Notes: generated by a model from the sequence alone, not told the origin. DNA of 64,000 nucleotides from Paenibacillus sp. FSL H8-0548 (GCF_038630985.1 NZ_CP152049.1:2747501-2811500), one strand, 5' to 3'; shown: positions 17,869-27,907, numbered from the stretch's first letter. Numbers and translations: made by a program.

Positions 17869-18737
17869 TGAGTGAGCGTTTCTCTAAGGGCGATCGTCTA
17901 TTCAAGTTTATTGTATATGCATTTCTGATTGCCTTCACCGCTTCGATTGTGTTTCCGTTGATTTATGTCATCATGACTTCGTTTGCACCTGCACGGGACT
18001 ATTATACGCGAGGCTTCTTTCTTATTCCAAGTTCCTTTACGCTCGAGGCTTATCAATATTTATTTAATAATCCCGGCTTCATTCAAGCGTTAAAAAGCTC
18101 GATCTTGATTACCGTTGTCGGAACGTTCATTAATATTACGCTAACCTCTTTGATGGCCTATGGATTGTCGGAGCCCGGTATTAAAGGGCGGTCGGTGATT
18201 AATTTTATGATCCTGTTTACGATGCTTTTCTCCGGCGGACTCATCCCGAGCTACTTGGTCGTGGATGGCCTTAATCTTGTAGATACGTATTGGGCGCTTT
18301 GGTTGCCAGCAGCCATCGCTCCATTTAACGTGATCGTTATGCGCAGCTTTTTTGGATCGCTTCCGTATGAATTAAAGGAGTCGGCACGTATGGACGGATG
18401 CGGGGAGTGGAAGATGTTTGCGACGATCATCCTTCCATTGGCGAAGCCTGCAATTGCTACATTTACCTTGTTTTACATGGTCGGAAATTGGAATACCTAC
18501 TTCTCGGCAATCATCTATTTCAACGATGATTCGAAATGGCCGCTGCAAGTATTTTTAAGACAAATGCTCATCTTAAATGACGATAAAATAGGTCAACTGG
18601 CCGAAACGGTGTTTACGTATACCCCGGCGGCGCGTATGGCGGCGATCTTGATTACGGCATTGCCGTTGCTGGTTATCTATCCGTTTCTTCAAAAGCATTT
18701 CAGTAAAGGCATGTTAATCGGATCGGTGAAGGGATAA
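17868..18737 (+). CDS. ABC transporter permease (YtcP/LplC-like)
   Basis: A protein of 289 residues with six predicted helices. It has the family-typical stretch FTMLFSGGLIPSYLVVDGLNLVDTYWALWLP, EAA motif LKESARMDGCGEWKMFATIILPLAKP and C-terminus GMLIGSVKG. It overlaps the preceding permease by one base. It was followed originally by a glycoside hydrolase gene, now decayed, whose start lies 4 bases after this stop codon. No ATPase gene is in the locus. Confidence 0.92.
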   Translation: MSERFSKGDRLFKFIVYAFLIAFTASIVFPLIYVIMTSFAPARDYYTRGFFLIPSSFTLEAYQYLFNNPGFIQALKSSILITVVGTFINITLTSLMAYGLSEPGIKGRSVINFMILFTMLFSGGLIPSYLVVDGLNLVDTYWALWLPAAIAPFNVIVMRSFFGSLPYELKESARMDGCGEWKMFATIILPLAKPAIATFTLFYMVGNWNTYFSAIIYFNDDSKWPLQVFLRQMLILNDDKIGQLAETVFTYTPAARMAAILITALPLLVIYPFLQKHFSKGMLIGSVKG

Positions 18738-18741
18738 CTCC

Positions 18742-19699
18742 ATGAGTATGATAATTGATCGAAATACTACGTTTCGTTTACCTAATAAGTTGACCTCTCC
18801 AGTCCGACACGCATGGGATATGGTGGCGCGGGATCTGAAATCTGTCATTGACCCTATTTCCTTCACCAGTCGGATTTATACAGCAGGAGCTGGAGGAAGC
18901 TTTCCATTCGGGAGCGTTCTCATATTTGCTGGTGAACAGTGGGAATGTAAGACCGCATGTGTATACCTTGGATTACATCCGGGAGCTATGGAGCAAGGGA
19001 CCTACGGATTCGGAGGTGCATCTCCGACAGTTTGTGCGTCGTATGTACTCCGCATGCGAAGACGAGATTGCTGCATTCCATCTTGATTATGCGGAACAGA
19101 CCATTTCGTACGGTCCAAATGAAGATGATCGTGCGGGTGAGGAGTTTTATCATCACCCCGCTCGGGAAATCGTCGGCCATTGGCTGCAAGGAAGGGACGG
19201 ACACCCGCTGCATAGGTTGAACTGGGCAAGCGGTCCGGTAAGTTTTGCAGAGCAGGTTGAATGGTTTCGCCGCAAATGCGCAGATGCGCTACCCGGCTGT
19301 GAGGGATTTGCGGCTTTAGGTGATTCATTTAATGCATACTTGAATAAAGATTTTCCTGTCGCTTTCGTGCACGCATCGCGTGCGATGTGGTCCTATCAAC
19401 AAGGAATAGACGTTTTGAAGGAAGCAGAGCACGGCGATTGGCAAAATTTCTACCGAGCGGACTGGCTTACGAACATTAAGAGTACGGTGAACAATATGGA
19501 TACATTAAGAAGATGGCTGCGTATGCACGGAGACAATCCGGATTTCTTTGCTTGGTATAAAAATTTTCTGATGCCGGAAACAGATAAATGTATTTATTTG
19601 GAAAATACTCATCGTAATCCTTTGACAGACGACGAGCTGGCTCAAAGACTGCAAATAAAGTTCGGCATATCATACTTGCGGAACGAGAGGATTCACTGA
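18742..19699 (+). pseudogene. Decayed GH115-like alpha-glucuronidase gene with internal deletion
   Basis: The start (ATG 18742, after AAGGGA) encodes about 35 plausible N-terminal residues (MSMIIDRNTTFRLPN...HAWDMVARDLKSVID). Near 18850 the sense frame changes. From there to 19699 the protein resembles the middle of bacterial GH115 enzymes (ELEEAFHSGAFSYLLVNSGNVRPHVYTLDYIRELW). The intervening several hundred residues of a normal GH115 are missing, as is the C-terminal half. No ribosome site stands before the second frame. I read this as an internal deletion plus truncation. The family assignment comes from pattern memory and needs a profile search. Confidence 0.6.
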
Positions 19700-19720
19700 C
19701 CACCTGCAATAGCTTGCATT

Positions 19721-20185
19721 ATGGTTCCAGAACTGCTGCTGCAAACTTACAGCAACCGAATCGCCATTGAAGAAGATTATCCGGCAATGAAAGATTATAT
19801 GAACTATTTGAAATCAAAAGAGGTGCATGAAGGGTTAATTTGCCATAGCCTCGGAGACTGGGGCATTGCTCCGCAAACCGGCGGCGATTATATTGAAAAC
19901 GTAGAGACGGCATTTTATTATGAGTGTTACCGATTAATGGCTAAGTTCGCTGCTGTGCTGGATGCAGCCCGAGCATCCCAGTTATATTCGCTTTGTCGAG
20001 ATGGGGTGAAGCTGCATATAAGCATTCCGCCTAATACGACTGCGAAAGTCAAGCTGCCGATTCTTTCGTCTACTGGACATGTTCTGAAGAACGGTGCTCC
20101 ATGTGAATATGAAATGTTACGTGAGAATGGACAGATTTATGGCGTCATAAAGGTTGAGTCCGGAAGTTATCTATTTCATGCTTAA
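19721..20185 (+). pseudogene. Fragment of a GH78-like alpha-L-rhamnosidase gene
   Basis: The 154-residue frame starts inside a domain (VPELLLQTYSNRIAIEEDYPAMKDYMNYL), continues with GLICHSLGDWGIAP and ETAFYYECYRLMAKFAAVL as in the GH78 catalytic (alpha/alpha)6 barrel, then jumps to the C-terminal beta-domain pattern HISIPPNTTAKVKLP and a final GSYLFHA. GH78 enzymes exceed 700 residues, so both the N-terminal part and a central piece are gone. Rhamnosidase fits a pectin (rhamnogalacturonan) locus. It is not expected to be active. Confidence 0.6.
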
Positions 20186-20248
20186 TGCATTAAGGTAATA
20201 TGAAAGTAATCATAAATAACAGATTCAGATAAGAAAATTATTTAGTGG

Positions 20249-20276
20249 TAGGCACTGACGACGCAGTCAGTGCCTA
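20249..20276 (+). terminator. Hairpin ending the pectin locus
   Basis: TAGGCACTGAC and GTCAGTGCCTA form a perfect 11-bp stem with a 6-base loop, followed by TTTG only. It is the first hairpin after the decayed glycosidases. The rest of the gap 20186-20559 holds the relic ORF described next and A+T-rich DNA with no other recognised feature. Confidence 0.6.
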
Positions 20277-20288
20277 TTTGCTATAGCT

Positions 20289-20387
20289 AAGGAGGACAAC
20301 CAGATATTTACTGAACGATTAAAACGAACAGAGCTCAAGGACATGAAGATTAAGCATAAGCTGCTGGCCAGAGAAAACGGTTTATGA
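20289..20387 (+). other. Short ORF relic with orphan ribosome site
   Basis: AAGGAGG at 20289-20295 is followed by a short open frame from ATA 20304 to TGA 20385. It contains ATG 20343 (MKIKHKLLARENGL), which resembles the start of a sensor kinase. The strong site with such a short frame suggests a truncated gene, perhaps an earlier kinase copy. It is unlikely to be functional. Confidence 0.25.
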
Positions 20388-20559
20388 TTATTTCGAAAAT
20401 ATACGTAAAGAATCGATATTTACAAAATTCAATATAAAATTAACCGGCACAAAATGAACTTGATCTATTTCAGCGTTGTATTTTACATCCAAGAAATATT
20501 TCTTTTCTATAATGATACTTATCCAAGTGACACCATGAGAGGAATTGAGCCTATTAGAT

Positions 20560-22383
20560 ATGAAAGATAAGTTCATTATGCGAATTGCTGATATGGGGTT
20601 CAGAAATAAGCTTATTATTTTGTTCACGTTAATTTCGATTATGCCATTAAGTGTACTAGGATTATTGTCCTATAATCATGCTTCTTATACGGTCCAGGAG
20701 AAGGTTTATCAGACGATGTTGGAGAGTCTGTCTCAGATTACTTACAGTATAAATTATTTTATTAGCGATATTGAGCAGTTATCCATGTATATCTATAGCA
20801 ATGAGGATGTACAACAAGTTTTGTCGGTGGATTCAGACGATCGTTCGGCCAGCAATCGCTATCAGGACGAAAAAAGAATATCAGCAATCATGGAATCATT
20901 TGTTGGATTTAAAAACTGGGATATCGAAATTTATATTTTAGGGAAAAATGGAGACCGATTTTTCACGGCAGACGTGCTTCCTAAGCAATATAGGAATATA
21001 AACGCGAATTGGGGCTTGTTTCGCAAAGCTCACCTTGCAGGCGGCAACGCAGTATGGGATACCCATTATACACTTAAGAAGCTTTACGATTTTGGCACGG
21101 CGCTAGGGAATGGCAGACTGCTTAAAAATATCGATACAGGCGAGTTTTTAGGATTTTTGATCATTGATATTATGGAAACGGATTTAGTCGATAAATATGC
21201 CAAAGCGCATCTTGTAGAGAATGGACAAATTTTTTTGCTGGATCAATTCGGAAATGTTATATCAAGCCTGCCAAAGCATCAGATCGGAACAAAGCTCCAA
21301 GCTGAATTTCTATCGACAGTGCTGCAAGGGACAAAGGGATATTTCCAATCTAAGAATCAAAAAGGACAGAAAGAGATGATCATTTACGATACTTCTGAGG
21401 TTAGTGGCTTCAAGTTGGTTAGTGTCGTTCCTGTCAAGGAAATGATTAAAGAAAGCAGCAGCATAAGAACGTTTACAATCGGGATCTTGATCGTTGGAAT
21501 TATTTCTTCGGTTGGTTTCGCCTATGTGGTTTCCAATCATATTACCCATCCGCTTCGTAAGCTTCGACTACTCATGAGGCAAGCGGAGAAGGGGGATCTG
21601 GATATCTCATTTCCAGTGAAATATAAGGACGAGGTTGGACAATTAGGCCAAAGCTTTAACCGTATGATCGATAGAGTCCAATATTTGATCAAAGAGAATT
21701 ACGAGAAAATATTGCAGTTGAGGGAGGCAGAGTTAAAAGCAATTCAGGCGCAAATTAATCCTCATTTTCTTTATAATACGCTGGATTCGATTAACTGGAT
21801 GGCGAGGATTCATAACATTGATGAAATATCGCGAACGGTCATTTCCTTGGGAGAGCTTTTTCGTTACAGCATTCGGAAGGGAAATCAGTTCATTACAGTC
21901 AGCGAGGATATGACTCAAATTCAGCACTATTTGGCGATTCAGAAGATTCGATTCAGAGATAAAGTAACGATGGAAGTAGAGGTGGATGATGATGTTTTAT
22001 CCTTCTATACACTGAAATTGTTAATACAGCCAGTGGTAGAGAATGCGATTGTACATGGTCTGGAAAGAAAGGTGGGACATGGAACATTGCGTATTCGAGG
22101 CCAGGCAGCAGGGGGCAAAATTGTATTTGTAATTCAAGATGACGGGATAGGCTTCTCTGCCTATCAGCAAGAAAATCATTCGGTTCAGACAACAATGAGA
22201 ACAGGAGGGGGAAGCGGAATTGGACTGGATAATTTGAAGAAAAGAATGGAGCTTCAATTCGGTGAGGAAGCTTCCTTTCATATGCAGAGCGAAGTCGGAT
22301 CAGGCACTACTGTTACCATCAAGATTCCTCAAATCAAACATGCGGGTGATGAAAATGTTCAAGGTAATGATCGTAGACGATGA
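20560..22383 (+). CDS. Membrane sensor histidine kinase (YesM-like)
   Basis: About 607 residues: TM1 about 19-40, an extracellular sensor domain, TM2 about 305-327 (FTIGILIVGIISSVGFAYVV) and HAMP. Then come the phospho-His motif QINPHFLYNTLDSINWM (His about 401), N-box LIQPVVENAIVHGLE, and G-boxes QDDGIGF and GIGLDNLKKRM. The start is uncertain: TTG 20545 is too close to AGAGG and ATG 20560 rather far; ATG 20578 is also in frame. The regulator gene overlaps its end. This pair precedes, and probably controls, the AEP/Fe(III)-class importer and phosphodiesterase genes downstream. Confidence 0.9.
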   Translation: MKDKFIMRIADMGFRNKLIILFTLISIMPLSVLGLLSYNHASYTVQEKVYQTMLESLSQITYSINYFISDIEQLSMYIYSNEDVQQVLSVDSDDRSASNRYQDEKRISAIMESFVGFKNWDIEIYILGKNGDRFFTADVLPKQYRNINANWGLFRKAHLAGGNAVWDTHYTLKKLYDFGTALGNGRLLKNIDTGEFLGFLIIDIMETDLVDKYAKAHLVENGQIFLLDQFGNVISSLPKHQIGTKLQAEFLSTVLQGTKGYFQSKNQKGQKEMIIYDTSEVSGFKLVSVVPVKEMIKESSSIRTFTIGILIVGIISSVGFAYVVSNHITHPLRKLRLLMRQAEKGDLDISFPVKYKDEVGQLGQSFNRMIDRVQYLIKENYEKILQLREAELKAIQAQINPHFLYNTLDSINWMARIHNIDEISRTVISLGELFRYSIRKGNQFITVSEDMTQIQHYLAIQKIRFRDKVTMEVEVDDDVLSFYTLKLLIQPVVENAIVHGLERKVGHGTLRIRGQAAGGKIVFVIQDDGIGFSAYQQENHSVQTTMRTGGGSGIGLDNLKKRMELQFGEEASFHMQSEVGSGTTVTIKIPQIKHAGDENVQGNDRRR

Positions 22384-23935
22384 ATGGATTGTGCGCCAAG
22401 GATTGAAATTGACGATTCCTTGGATGGATATGCATTGCGAGGTCGTGGCAGAGGCGGACAACGGAATGGATGCGCTAAGGCTTTTTCATGAAGTGCTGCC
22501 TGATATCGTACTTACTGATATTCGAATGCCGGGGATGGATGGCTTGTCGCTTATGAAGGAGATTAGAGAAGAACACCCTACGGTTACTGCTATTTTTCTC
22601 ACAGGGTTCGATGATTTCTCTTACGCCCAGGAAGCGATCAAGCTAGGGGCGTTTGAATTACTATTGAAGCCCTCCGACCCGGAGGAGCTGCGGCGGGTAG
22701 TTGGTGAAGCGACTCGGAAAATTACGATACAGAGGCAGCAGATCGATTACAGGAAAAGTCTCGAAAATCATCAAAAAACGAATCAGCCTTTTGTTCTGGA
22801 AAAGGTGCTGTACCGCCTGATGATGGATACCGCCTCGATTAAAGAAGTGAATTTACTGTACGAGGCTTTGGAGGGCAGGCTAGAGCTGTTCGATGATTAT
22901 AGAATTGCCATTCTTGATTATTCGAAAGCTGAAGGGGATAGTACAAGGACGCAGTCCCTCTCACCAGATCGTTCAATCGTTGGCAGCTTGCTTATGCAGC
23001 ATGCGTTAACTGAAGCGATAGCATTAGATGAGCATTCGTATGCCATTTTACTTAATGAATCCGGCGGATCAAAATGGCGAGCTAGAGTGAAGGAGCTAAT
23101 GGAGCAGCAGGATGCTGCTGTGACGCTTAGCTTAAGTCATGTGCATCATGGTTTGTTAACACTAGGTCAAGCATATGCAGAGGCCTGTCTGGCACATTTC
23201 TATCATGCGTTTCCTGGTCATCCTCCCATTATCGATTATGAAGTGATTCATAACGAGGATCGTTCCTCCCTGGAGTGGAATGAAAGAGAGCTTGTTGAGG
23301 CCATGAAGTGGGGAAATGATGAGACTGTCAGGCAGGCCTTGCAGGATTTGTATAAATCAGTGTTGTGGGATCTAGGCGGCAGAGAGATGAAGCAGAAGCA
23401 GATTGGCATTCAATTGTTGTTTGTTGTCTACCATTTGTTAAACCTTCATTTTCGGGAAATCGAAGGATTGCCAGAGCTGAAACAAGTGATGGATGAAATT
23501 AATGGGAAGCGATCCTACAAAGCAATACTTGAGTGGTTGGAAAATATGGTTACCCAAGTGAATGGCCAATACTTAAGAAGCAAGCTCCCTATTAAAAATG
23601 AGATGGAAGAGGTACGGAACTATATTAACACTCATTTTACAGAAGAGCTGAAGATGTATGAGCTGGCTTCCGGACTGCATATGAGTGAAAGCAGCTTCAG
23701 CAAGTTGTTTAAGAAGCAATTCGGGATTAGCTTCTTAGATTACATTACAGAATTGCGAATCAATAAGGCGAAGGAACTGCTTCTTGATCCAGAGATTAGA
23801 ATCGGTGAGGTTGCTCGTATGGTTGGTTATCATGAGACGCGATATTTTAGTCAATTGTTTAAAAAAACGACTGGAGAAACGCAGAAGGTCTTCCGCATGA
23901 AGGTTCAAAAGCTGCGATATCGTGCGGAAAAATAA
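22355..23935 (+). CDS. Response regulator with AraC-type DNA-binding domain (YesN-like)
   Basis: About 526 residues, long for the family because of a central sensory or dimerisation region (about 140-415). The receiver has DDEW acidic pocket, phospho-Asp in VLTDIRMPGMDG and Lys in ELLLKPSDPEEL. The C-terminal AraC domain has two helix-turn-helix motifs (ELKMYELASGLHMSESSFSKLFKK; IRIGEVARMVGYHETRYFSQLFKK). ATG 22355 follows GGGTGA inside the kinase gene, so translation is coupled. It likely activates the promoter at 23961. Confidence 0.9.
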   Translation: MFKVMIVDDEWIVRQGLKLTIPWMDMHCEVVAEADNGMDALRLFHEVLPDIVLTDIRMPGMDGLSLMKEIREEHPTVTAIFLTGFDDFSYAQEAIKLGAFELLLKPSDPEELRRVVGEATRKITIQRQQIDYRKSLENHQKTNQPFVLEKVLYRLMMDTASIKEVNLLYEALEGRLELFDDYRIAILDYSKAEGDSTRTQSLSPDRSIVGSLLMQHALTEAIALDEHSYAILLNESGGSKWRARVKELMEQQDAAVTLSLSHVHHGLLTLGQAYAEACLAHFYHAFPGHPPIIDYEVIHNEDRSSLEWNERELVEAMKWGNDETVRQALQDLYKSVLWDLGGREMKQKQIGIQLLFVVYHLLNLHFREIEGLPELKQVMDEINGKRSYKAILEWLENMVTQVNGQYLRSKLPIKNEMEEVRNYINTHFTEELKMYELASGLHMSESSFSKLFKKQFGISFLDYITELRINKAKELLLDPEIRIGEVARMVGYHETRYFSQLFKKTTGETQKVFRMKVQKLRYRAEK

Positions 23936-23960
23936 CAAACATTTTTGAAAATCTCCTACG

Positions 23961-23989
23961 TTGTTGGATAGCTCCTGCGGTCTTATAGT
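23961..23989 (+). promoter_or_regulatory. Candidate promoter of the importer/phosphodiesterase operon
   Basis: TTGTTG (23961-23966) and TATAGT (23984-23989) with 17-bp spacing lie 34 bases before the binding-protein start codon. It fits a housekeeping promoter with a weak -35, as expected for an activator-dependent promoter. Confidence 0.45.
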
Positions 23990-24022
23990 AAGGGTGTACT
24001 AAAAAACAGCAGGAGGTTGAAC

Positions 24023-25138
24023 ATGATTAAATTTAGAAATGCAGCATTGTCAATGGTGGTTGTAATGGGTTTGATGTTATCGGCTTGTGGTACGAGTTCC
24101 AACAATGCGGGTACTGGAAAAACGAATAATGCCGGGGGCGCGTCAACGACAAATGAACCGGCTGCTACAGATTCTCCTTCAAATGCGGGAGGAACGGATA
24201 CAGTTAAACTGAGCGGGAAGGTTGTTATCTACTCACCTAATAATGCGGATATTAACAATCCGATCGTCAAGGAATTTCAAGAAAGAACAGGCGTACAGGT
24301 GGAGTTGATCGCCGGAGGCACAGGGGAATTGCTGAAGCGTGTTGAGGCAGAGAAAGATAATCCGCTGGGCGATGTTTTCTTCGGAGGAGATACAGCATCC
24401 CTTGGAGCCTTTAGCGACTATTATGAAGCGTACGAAACGAAAGAAAAGGCGAATATCAATCCGGCATACCTGCCTGCAAGTCACTTGTATACGCCGTTTA
24501 CACTTCTGCCAATGGTCATTATGTACAATAAAGAATTGGTTGCTGCAGGGGAGGAGCCAACGAGCTGGCAAGAATTGCTCGATCCAAAGTGGAAGGGCAA
24601 GATCGCTTTCGCAGATCCCGGTAAATCGAGTTCTTCCTTCACGCAATTGGCAACGATGCTGACTGCATTCGGCAAGGAAGATGAGAAGGGCTGGGAATTC
24701 GTTCAGAAGCTAGTAGCCAATCTTGACGGCAAACTGCTATCCAGTTCAGGCAGTGTTTATAAAGGCGTAGCCGACAAGGAATTTGCAATCGGCATTACAT
24801 TGGAGGAAGCAGCACTTCGTTACGTTGAGGGCGGAGCGCCAGTAGGAATTGTGTATCCATCAGAAGGTACCGTTGTAACACCAGATGGGATGGCAGTGAT
24901 TAAGGGTGCCAAAAATATGGAGAACGCCAAAGCGTTCATCGATTTTGCATCGGGACAAGATGTTCAGGCGCTGCTTCAGGACGAATTTTTCCGCAGATCG
25001 GTAAGAACGGATGCAGGAGCGATCTCAGGGTTGCCGGACATAGCCAGCATCAAAACGGTTGATTACGACTACGATTGGGTAACTGCGAACAAGACAGCCA
25101 TCGGTGAACGATTCATGAAGGTTGTAATGGGTCAATGA
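24023..25138 (+). CDS. Substrate-binding lipoprotein of the Fe(III)/2-aminoethylphosphonate class
   Basis: About 371 residues with signal peptide, lipobox LSAC (Cys about 22), a low-complexity Thr/Asn/Gly linker and the fold KVVIYSPNNADINNPIVKEFQERTGVQVELIAGGTGELLKRVEAE. AGGAGG at 24011-24016 selects ATG 24023. The class includes iron(III)-binding FbpA and the phosphonate-binding PhnS/AepX kinds, which look alike at this level. The neighbouring phosphodiesterase and phosphatase genes favour a phosphorus-containing ligand over iron; this is inference. The stop codon overlaps the ATPase start. Confidence 0.88.
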   Translation: MIKFRNAALSMVVVMGLMLSACGTSSNNAGTGKTNNAGGASTTNEPAATDSPSNAGGTDTVKLSGKVVIYSPNNADINNPIVKEFQERTGVQVELIAGGTGELLKRVEAEKDNPLGDVFFGGDTASLGAFSDYYEAYETKEKANINPAYLPASHLYTPFTLLPMVIMYNKELVAAGEEPTSWQELLDPKWKGKIAFADPGKSSSSFTQLATMLTAFGKEDEKGWEFVQKLVANLDGKLLSSSGSVYKGVADKEFAIGITLEEAALRYVEGGAPVGIVYPSEGTVVTPDGMAVIKGAKNMENAKAFIDFASGQDVQALLQDEFFRRSVRTDAGAISGLPDIASIKTVDYDYDWVTANKTAIGERFMKVVMGQ

Positions 25139-26232
25139 AGGTAACGTTTGATCAGGTAACCAAATATTTTGGCCAAGCGGCTGCGGTTAGCGGAGCGGAA
25201 TTCACCATTAATGATGGTGAGTTCTTCACTCTGTTAGGTCCTAGCGGATGCGGCAAAACAACGCTGCTTCGCATCATTGCCGGATTCTATCAGCAAGATC
25301 AAGGCGATCTCTACTTCGGCTCGAAATTAATGAATACGGTCCCTACTCATCAGAGGAATATCGGCATGGTGTTTCAGAACTATGCGATCTTCCCGCATAT
25401 GTCGGTATTTGATAACGTGGCTTACGGTTTGAAAGCTCGCAAAATAAATAAAACACAGATCGAAAAGAGAGTTATGGAAGCTCTTGAGATGGTTGAGCTG
25501 CAGCATTTGCGGGATCGCTCGCCATCGGATATGAGCGGCGGACAACAGCAACGCATAGCATTAGCCAGAGCCGTTGTCATCGAGCCGGAGCTGCTGCTTA
25601 TGGACGAGCCATTGTCCAACCTTGATGCGAAGCTGAGAGTTAAGATGAGAGCAGATATTAGAGCTTTGCAGAAGCAGCTGAATATTACGACCATCTATGT
25701 CACACATGATCAGGAAGAAGCACTGGCGGTATCAGATCGAATTGCGGTAATGAGCCGTGGTGTTATTCAACAGATTGGCTCTCCGCGGGATATCTATTTG
25801 AAGCCCGCGAATCAAACCGTAGCAAGCTTCATTGGTACATCGAATTTACTAGAGGGAGTTGTTAAGGAGCATGACCCCTCCACAGGAATAGCGATCGTTC
25901 AGTTGGGGAACCAGCTGATCCATATGAAGCTGGCACGAGCTTATGTTGGCAAGGCGTTGTTCTCCATTCGCCCTGAGAGAATACGATTGTTTGACATTAT
26001 GGGAGGCAATCCAGGGCAGAAATTAAATGGCATTGTGAAGCAGGCGACGTTTCTAGGCGGGAAAATGCATTATGTTGTTGAATCCGAGCATGGACATCTG
26101 TTGGAAGTAGAGCAGCAAATGAGCGAGCTGTTTGAGCCTTTCGAGGAACACCAGCGGCTATTCGTGGATCTCCAACTGGAACATGCGGTTCTGTTCGATG
26201 GCAAAGGAGAGGAGGTTCTCAACTTTGCTTGA
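25135..26232 (+). CDS. ABC transporter ATP-binding protein (Fe(III)/AEP class)
   Basis: A protein of 365 residues. Walker A GPSGCGKTT, Q-loop MVFQNYAIFPHMSV, signature MSGGQQQRIALARAV, Walker B LLLMDEPLSNLD and H-loop YVTHDQEEAL are intact. A TOBE-type C-terminal region follows from about 240. It overlaps the binding-protein gene by 4 bases and the permease by 8, so the three are one translationally coupled importer. This one is dedicated, unlike the CUT1 importers that borrow an ATPase. Confidence 0.93.
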   Translation: MKVTFDQVTKYFGQAAAVSGAEFTINDGEFFTLLGPSGCGKTTLLRIIAGFYQQDQGDLYFGSKLMNTVPTHQRNIGMVFQNYAIFPHMSVFDNVAYGLKARKINKTQIEKRVMEALEMVELQHLRDRSPSDMSGGQQQRIALARAVVIEPELLLMDEPLSNLDAKLRVKMRADIRALQKQLNITTIYVTHDQEEALAVSDRIAVMSRGVIQQIGSPRDIYLKPANQTVASFIGTSNLLEGVVKEHDPSTGIAIVQLGNQLIHMKLARAYVGKALFSIRPERIRLFDIMGGNPGQKLNGIVKQATFLGGKMHYVVESEHGHLLEVEQQMSELFEPFEEHQRLFVDLQLEHAVLFDGKGEEVLNFA

Positions 26233-27907
26233 CCGTAAGGGAATCCGTTTAGGGCGAAGGAAACTGTTTAGGTTGAAATGGGATGTTTGGTCGGTCGTTA
26301 CACTGGCTGCCTTTGCGTTTCTTGCATTTTTTGTCGTGTATCCGCTAGTTTCATTATTGCTAAACAGCTTCTATGATCAGACAGGCAAGTTAACATTAGG
26401 TAATTATTGGGAATTTATGCGCTTGAAATATTACTATTCGGCCTTGTTTAACAGTTTTAAAATATCAATACTAGCCACTTTGTTTGCAGTATTGATTGGT
26501 TTGCCGCTAGCATATTTATCGACTCGATTTCAAATAAGAGGCAAAGGTACTTTGAATATTCTTGTTATTTTGTCTCTGATGTCACCGCCCTTTATTGGAG
26601 CTTATTCCTGGATCTTGCTGCTTGGCAATAACGGTGTCATTACAAGACTGCTGCATAGCATCGGTATTCCGTTTACGTCTATTTATGGTTGGCAAGGCAT
26701 TGTATTCGTGTTTGCATTGCAATTTTATCCGCATATTTATTTATATGTTTCAGGTGCGCTCCGGACAGCCGATTCTTCACTGGAGGAAGCGGCCGAGAGC
26801 TTGGGAATGCCAGCCTGGAAAAGGCTGCTCACAGTTACATTGCCACTCGTTCTGCCAACATTATCAGCAGGTACTTTGCTCGTATTTATGGAGTCGTTCG
26901 CTGATTTTGGCACGCCGATGCTTCTGGGACAAGGCTATAAGGTCATGCCGGTGCTGGCCTATGAACAGTTCATTAATGAGATGGGCGGCAATATGTCTAT
27001 GGCAAGCACGGTCAGCGCTTTAATGATTGTGTGTTCGACATTGGTGCTATTTATTCAACGATTCGTGTCTTCCCGCAAAAATTATGCAACATCCGGCATG
27101 AGAACTGCAAAGGTTAAACCGCTGTCCAGAAAGAAAAGCTGGTTTTTCACGATCATTGCCTTCGTTCCGGTCAGTATTTCGATTTTGCCGCAAGCTACGG
27201 TCATTTATACCTCTTTCTTGGAGAGAAAGGGACCTGTGTTTCATCGGGGCTTCAGCTTGGATAGTTATATCCAAATAGGCTATAAGGTACAGAAGGCGAT
27301 TACGAATACATTCAGCTTCTCGTTGATGGCTATGGCGGTCATTATTGTCATGGGCGTGTTGATTTCTTATGTGCTTGTAAGAAGGGCATCTCGATTAACC
27401 GCATTTCTGGATGGGTTAATTATGGTCCCATACATTATTCCGGGAACGGTGCTTGGTATCAGCCTTATTGTCGCATTCAACAAGCCGCCGATCATTCTTA
27501 CAGGTACGTGGATCATTCTTGTCATTGCTTATGTAGCTCGCAAAATATCCTACACTGTCCGGTCGAGTGTCGGCATTCTTCAACAGCTGGATCGAAGTGT
27601 GGAAGAGGCCTCTATTAGTTTGGGTGTTGCTCCTATGAAGACGTTCTTCAAGACGACGGTCAGACTGATGATTCCAGGGGTGATGTCGGGCGCGATTATA
27701 AGCTGGGTTGCTGTAATTAATGAGTTAAGTACCTCTATTGTACTTTACCATGGAGCAACAGCGACGATATCGGTGAGCATTTATAGTGAGGTGTTCAGCT
27801 CCAATTACGGCACCGGAGCGGCACTTGCCACAATTTTATCTGTATGTACAATTATTTCACTGATTATCGCCAATTGGCTGTCGAGGGGCTCAAGAACGAT
27901 CGCGTAA
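26225..27907 (+). CDS. Fused double-domain ABC permease (Fe(III)/AEP class)
   Basis: About 560 residues with roughly twelve membrane helices in two homologous halves. Each half has an EAA-type loop: SLEEAAESLGMPAWKRLLTVTLPLVLP, and VEEASISLGVAPMKTFFKTTVRLMIPG. GGAGG at 26211-26215 lies 9 bases before TTG 26225, which gives MLDRKGIRL; the frame opens further upstream but without a site. One polypeptide thus makes the whole channel for the lipoprotein at 24023. Confidence 0.9.
   Translation: MLDRKGIRLGRRKLFRLKWDVWSVVTLAAFAFLAFFVVYPLVSLLLNSFYDQTGKLTLGNYWEFMRLKYYYSALFNSFKISILATLFAVLIGLPLAYLSTRFQIRGKGTLNILVILSLMSPPFIGAYSWILLLGNNGVITRLLHSIGIPFTSIYGWQGIVFVFALQFYPHIYLYVSGALRTADSSLEEAAESLGMPAWKRLLTVTLPLVLPTLSAGTLLVFMESFADFGTPMLLGQGYKVMPVLAYEQFINEMGGNMSMASTVSALMIVCSTLVLFIQRFVSSRKNYATSGMRTAKVKPLSRKKSWFFTIIAFVPVSISILPQATVIYTSFLERKGPVFHRGFSLDSYIQIGYKVQKAITNTFSFSLMAMAVIIVMGVLISYVLVRRASRLTAFLDGLIMVPYIIPGTVLGISLIVAFNKPPIILTGTWIILVIAYVARKISYTVRSSVGILQQLDRSVEEASISLGVAPMKTFFKTTVRLMIPGVMSGAIISWVAVINELSTSIVLYHGATATISVSIYSEVFSSNYGTGAALATILSVCTIISLIIANWLSRGSRTIA

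Noticed and set aside
18742..19086. Separate 114-residue protein after the Lpl permeases
   Set aside because: After about 35 residues this frame turns into the wrong frame of the GH115-like sequence, so it is the first part of a broken gene rather than a small protein.
24023..27907. Assignment as a pure iron(III) importer
   Set aside because: The family covers both iron and aminoethylphosphonate transporters. Neighbouring phosphodiesterase and phosphatase genes argue for a phosphorus compound, so a neutral name was kept.
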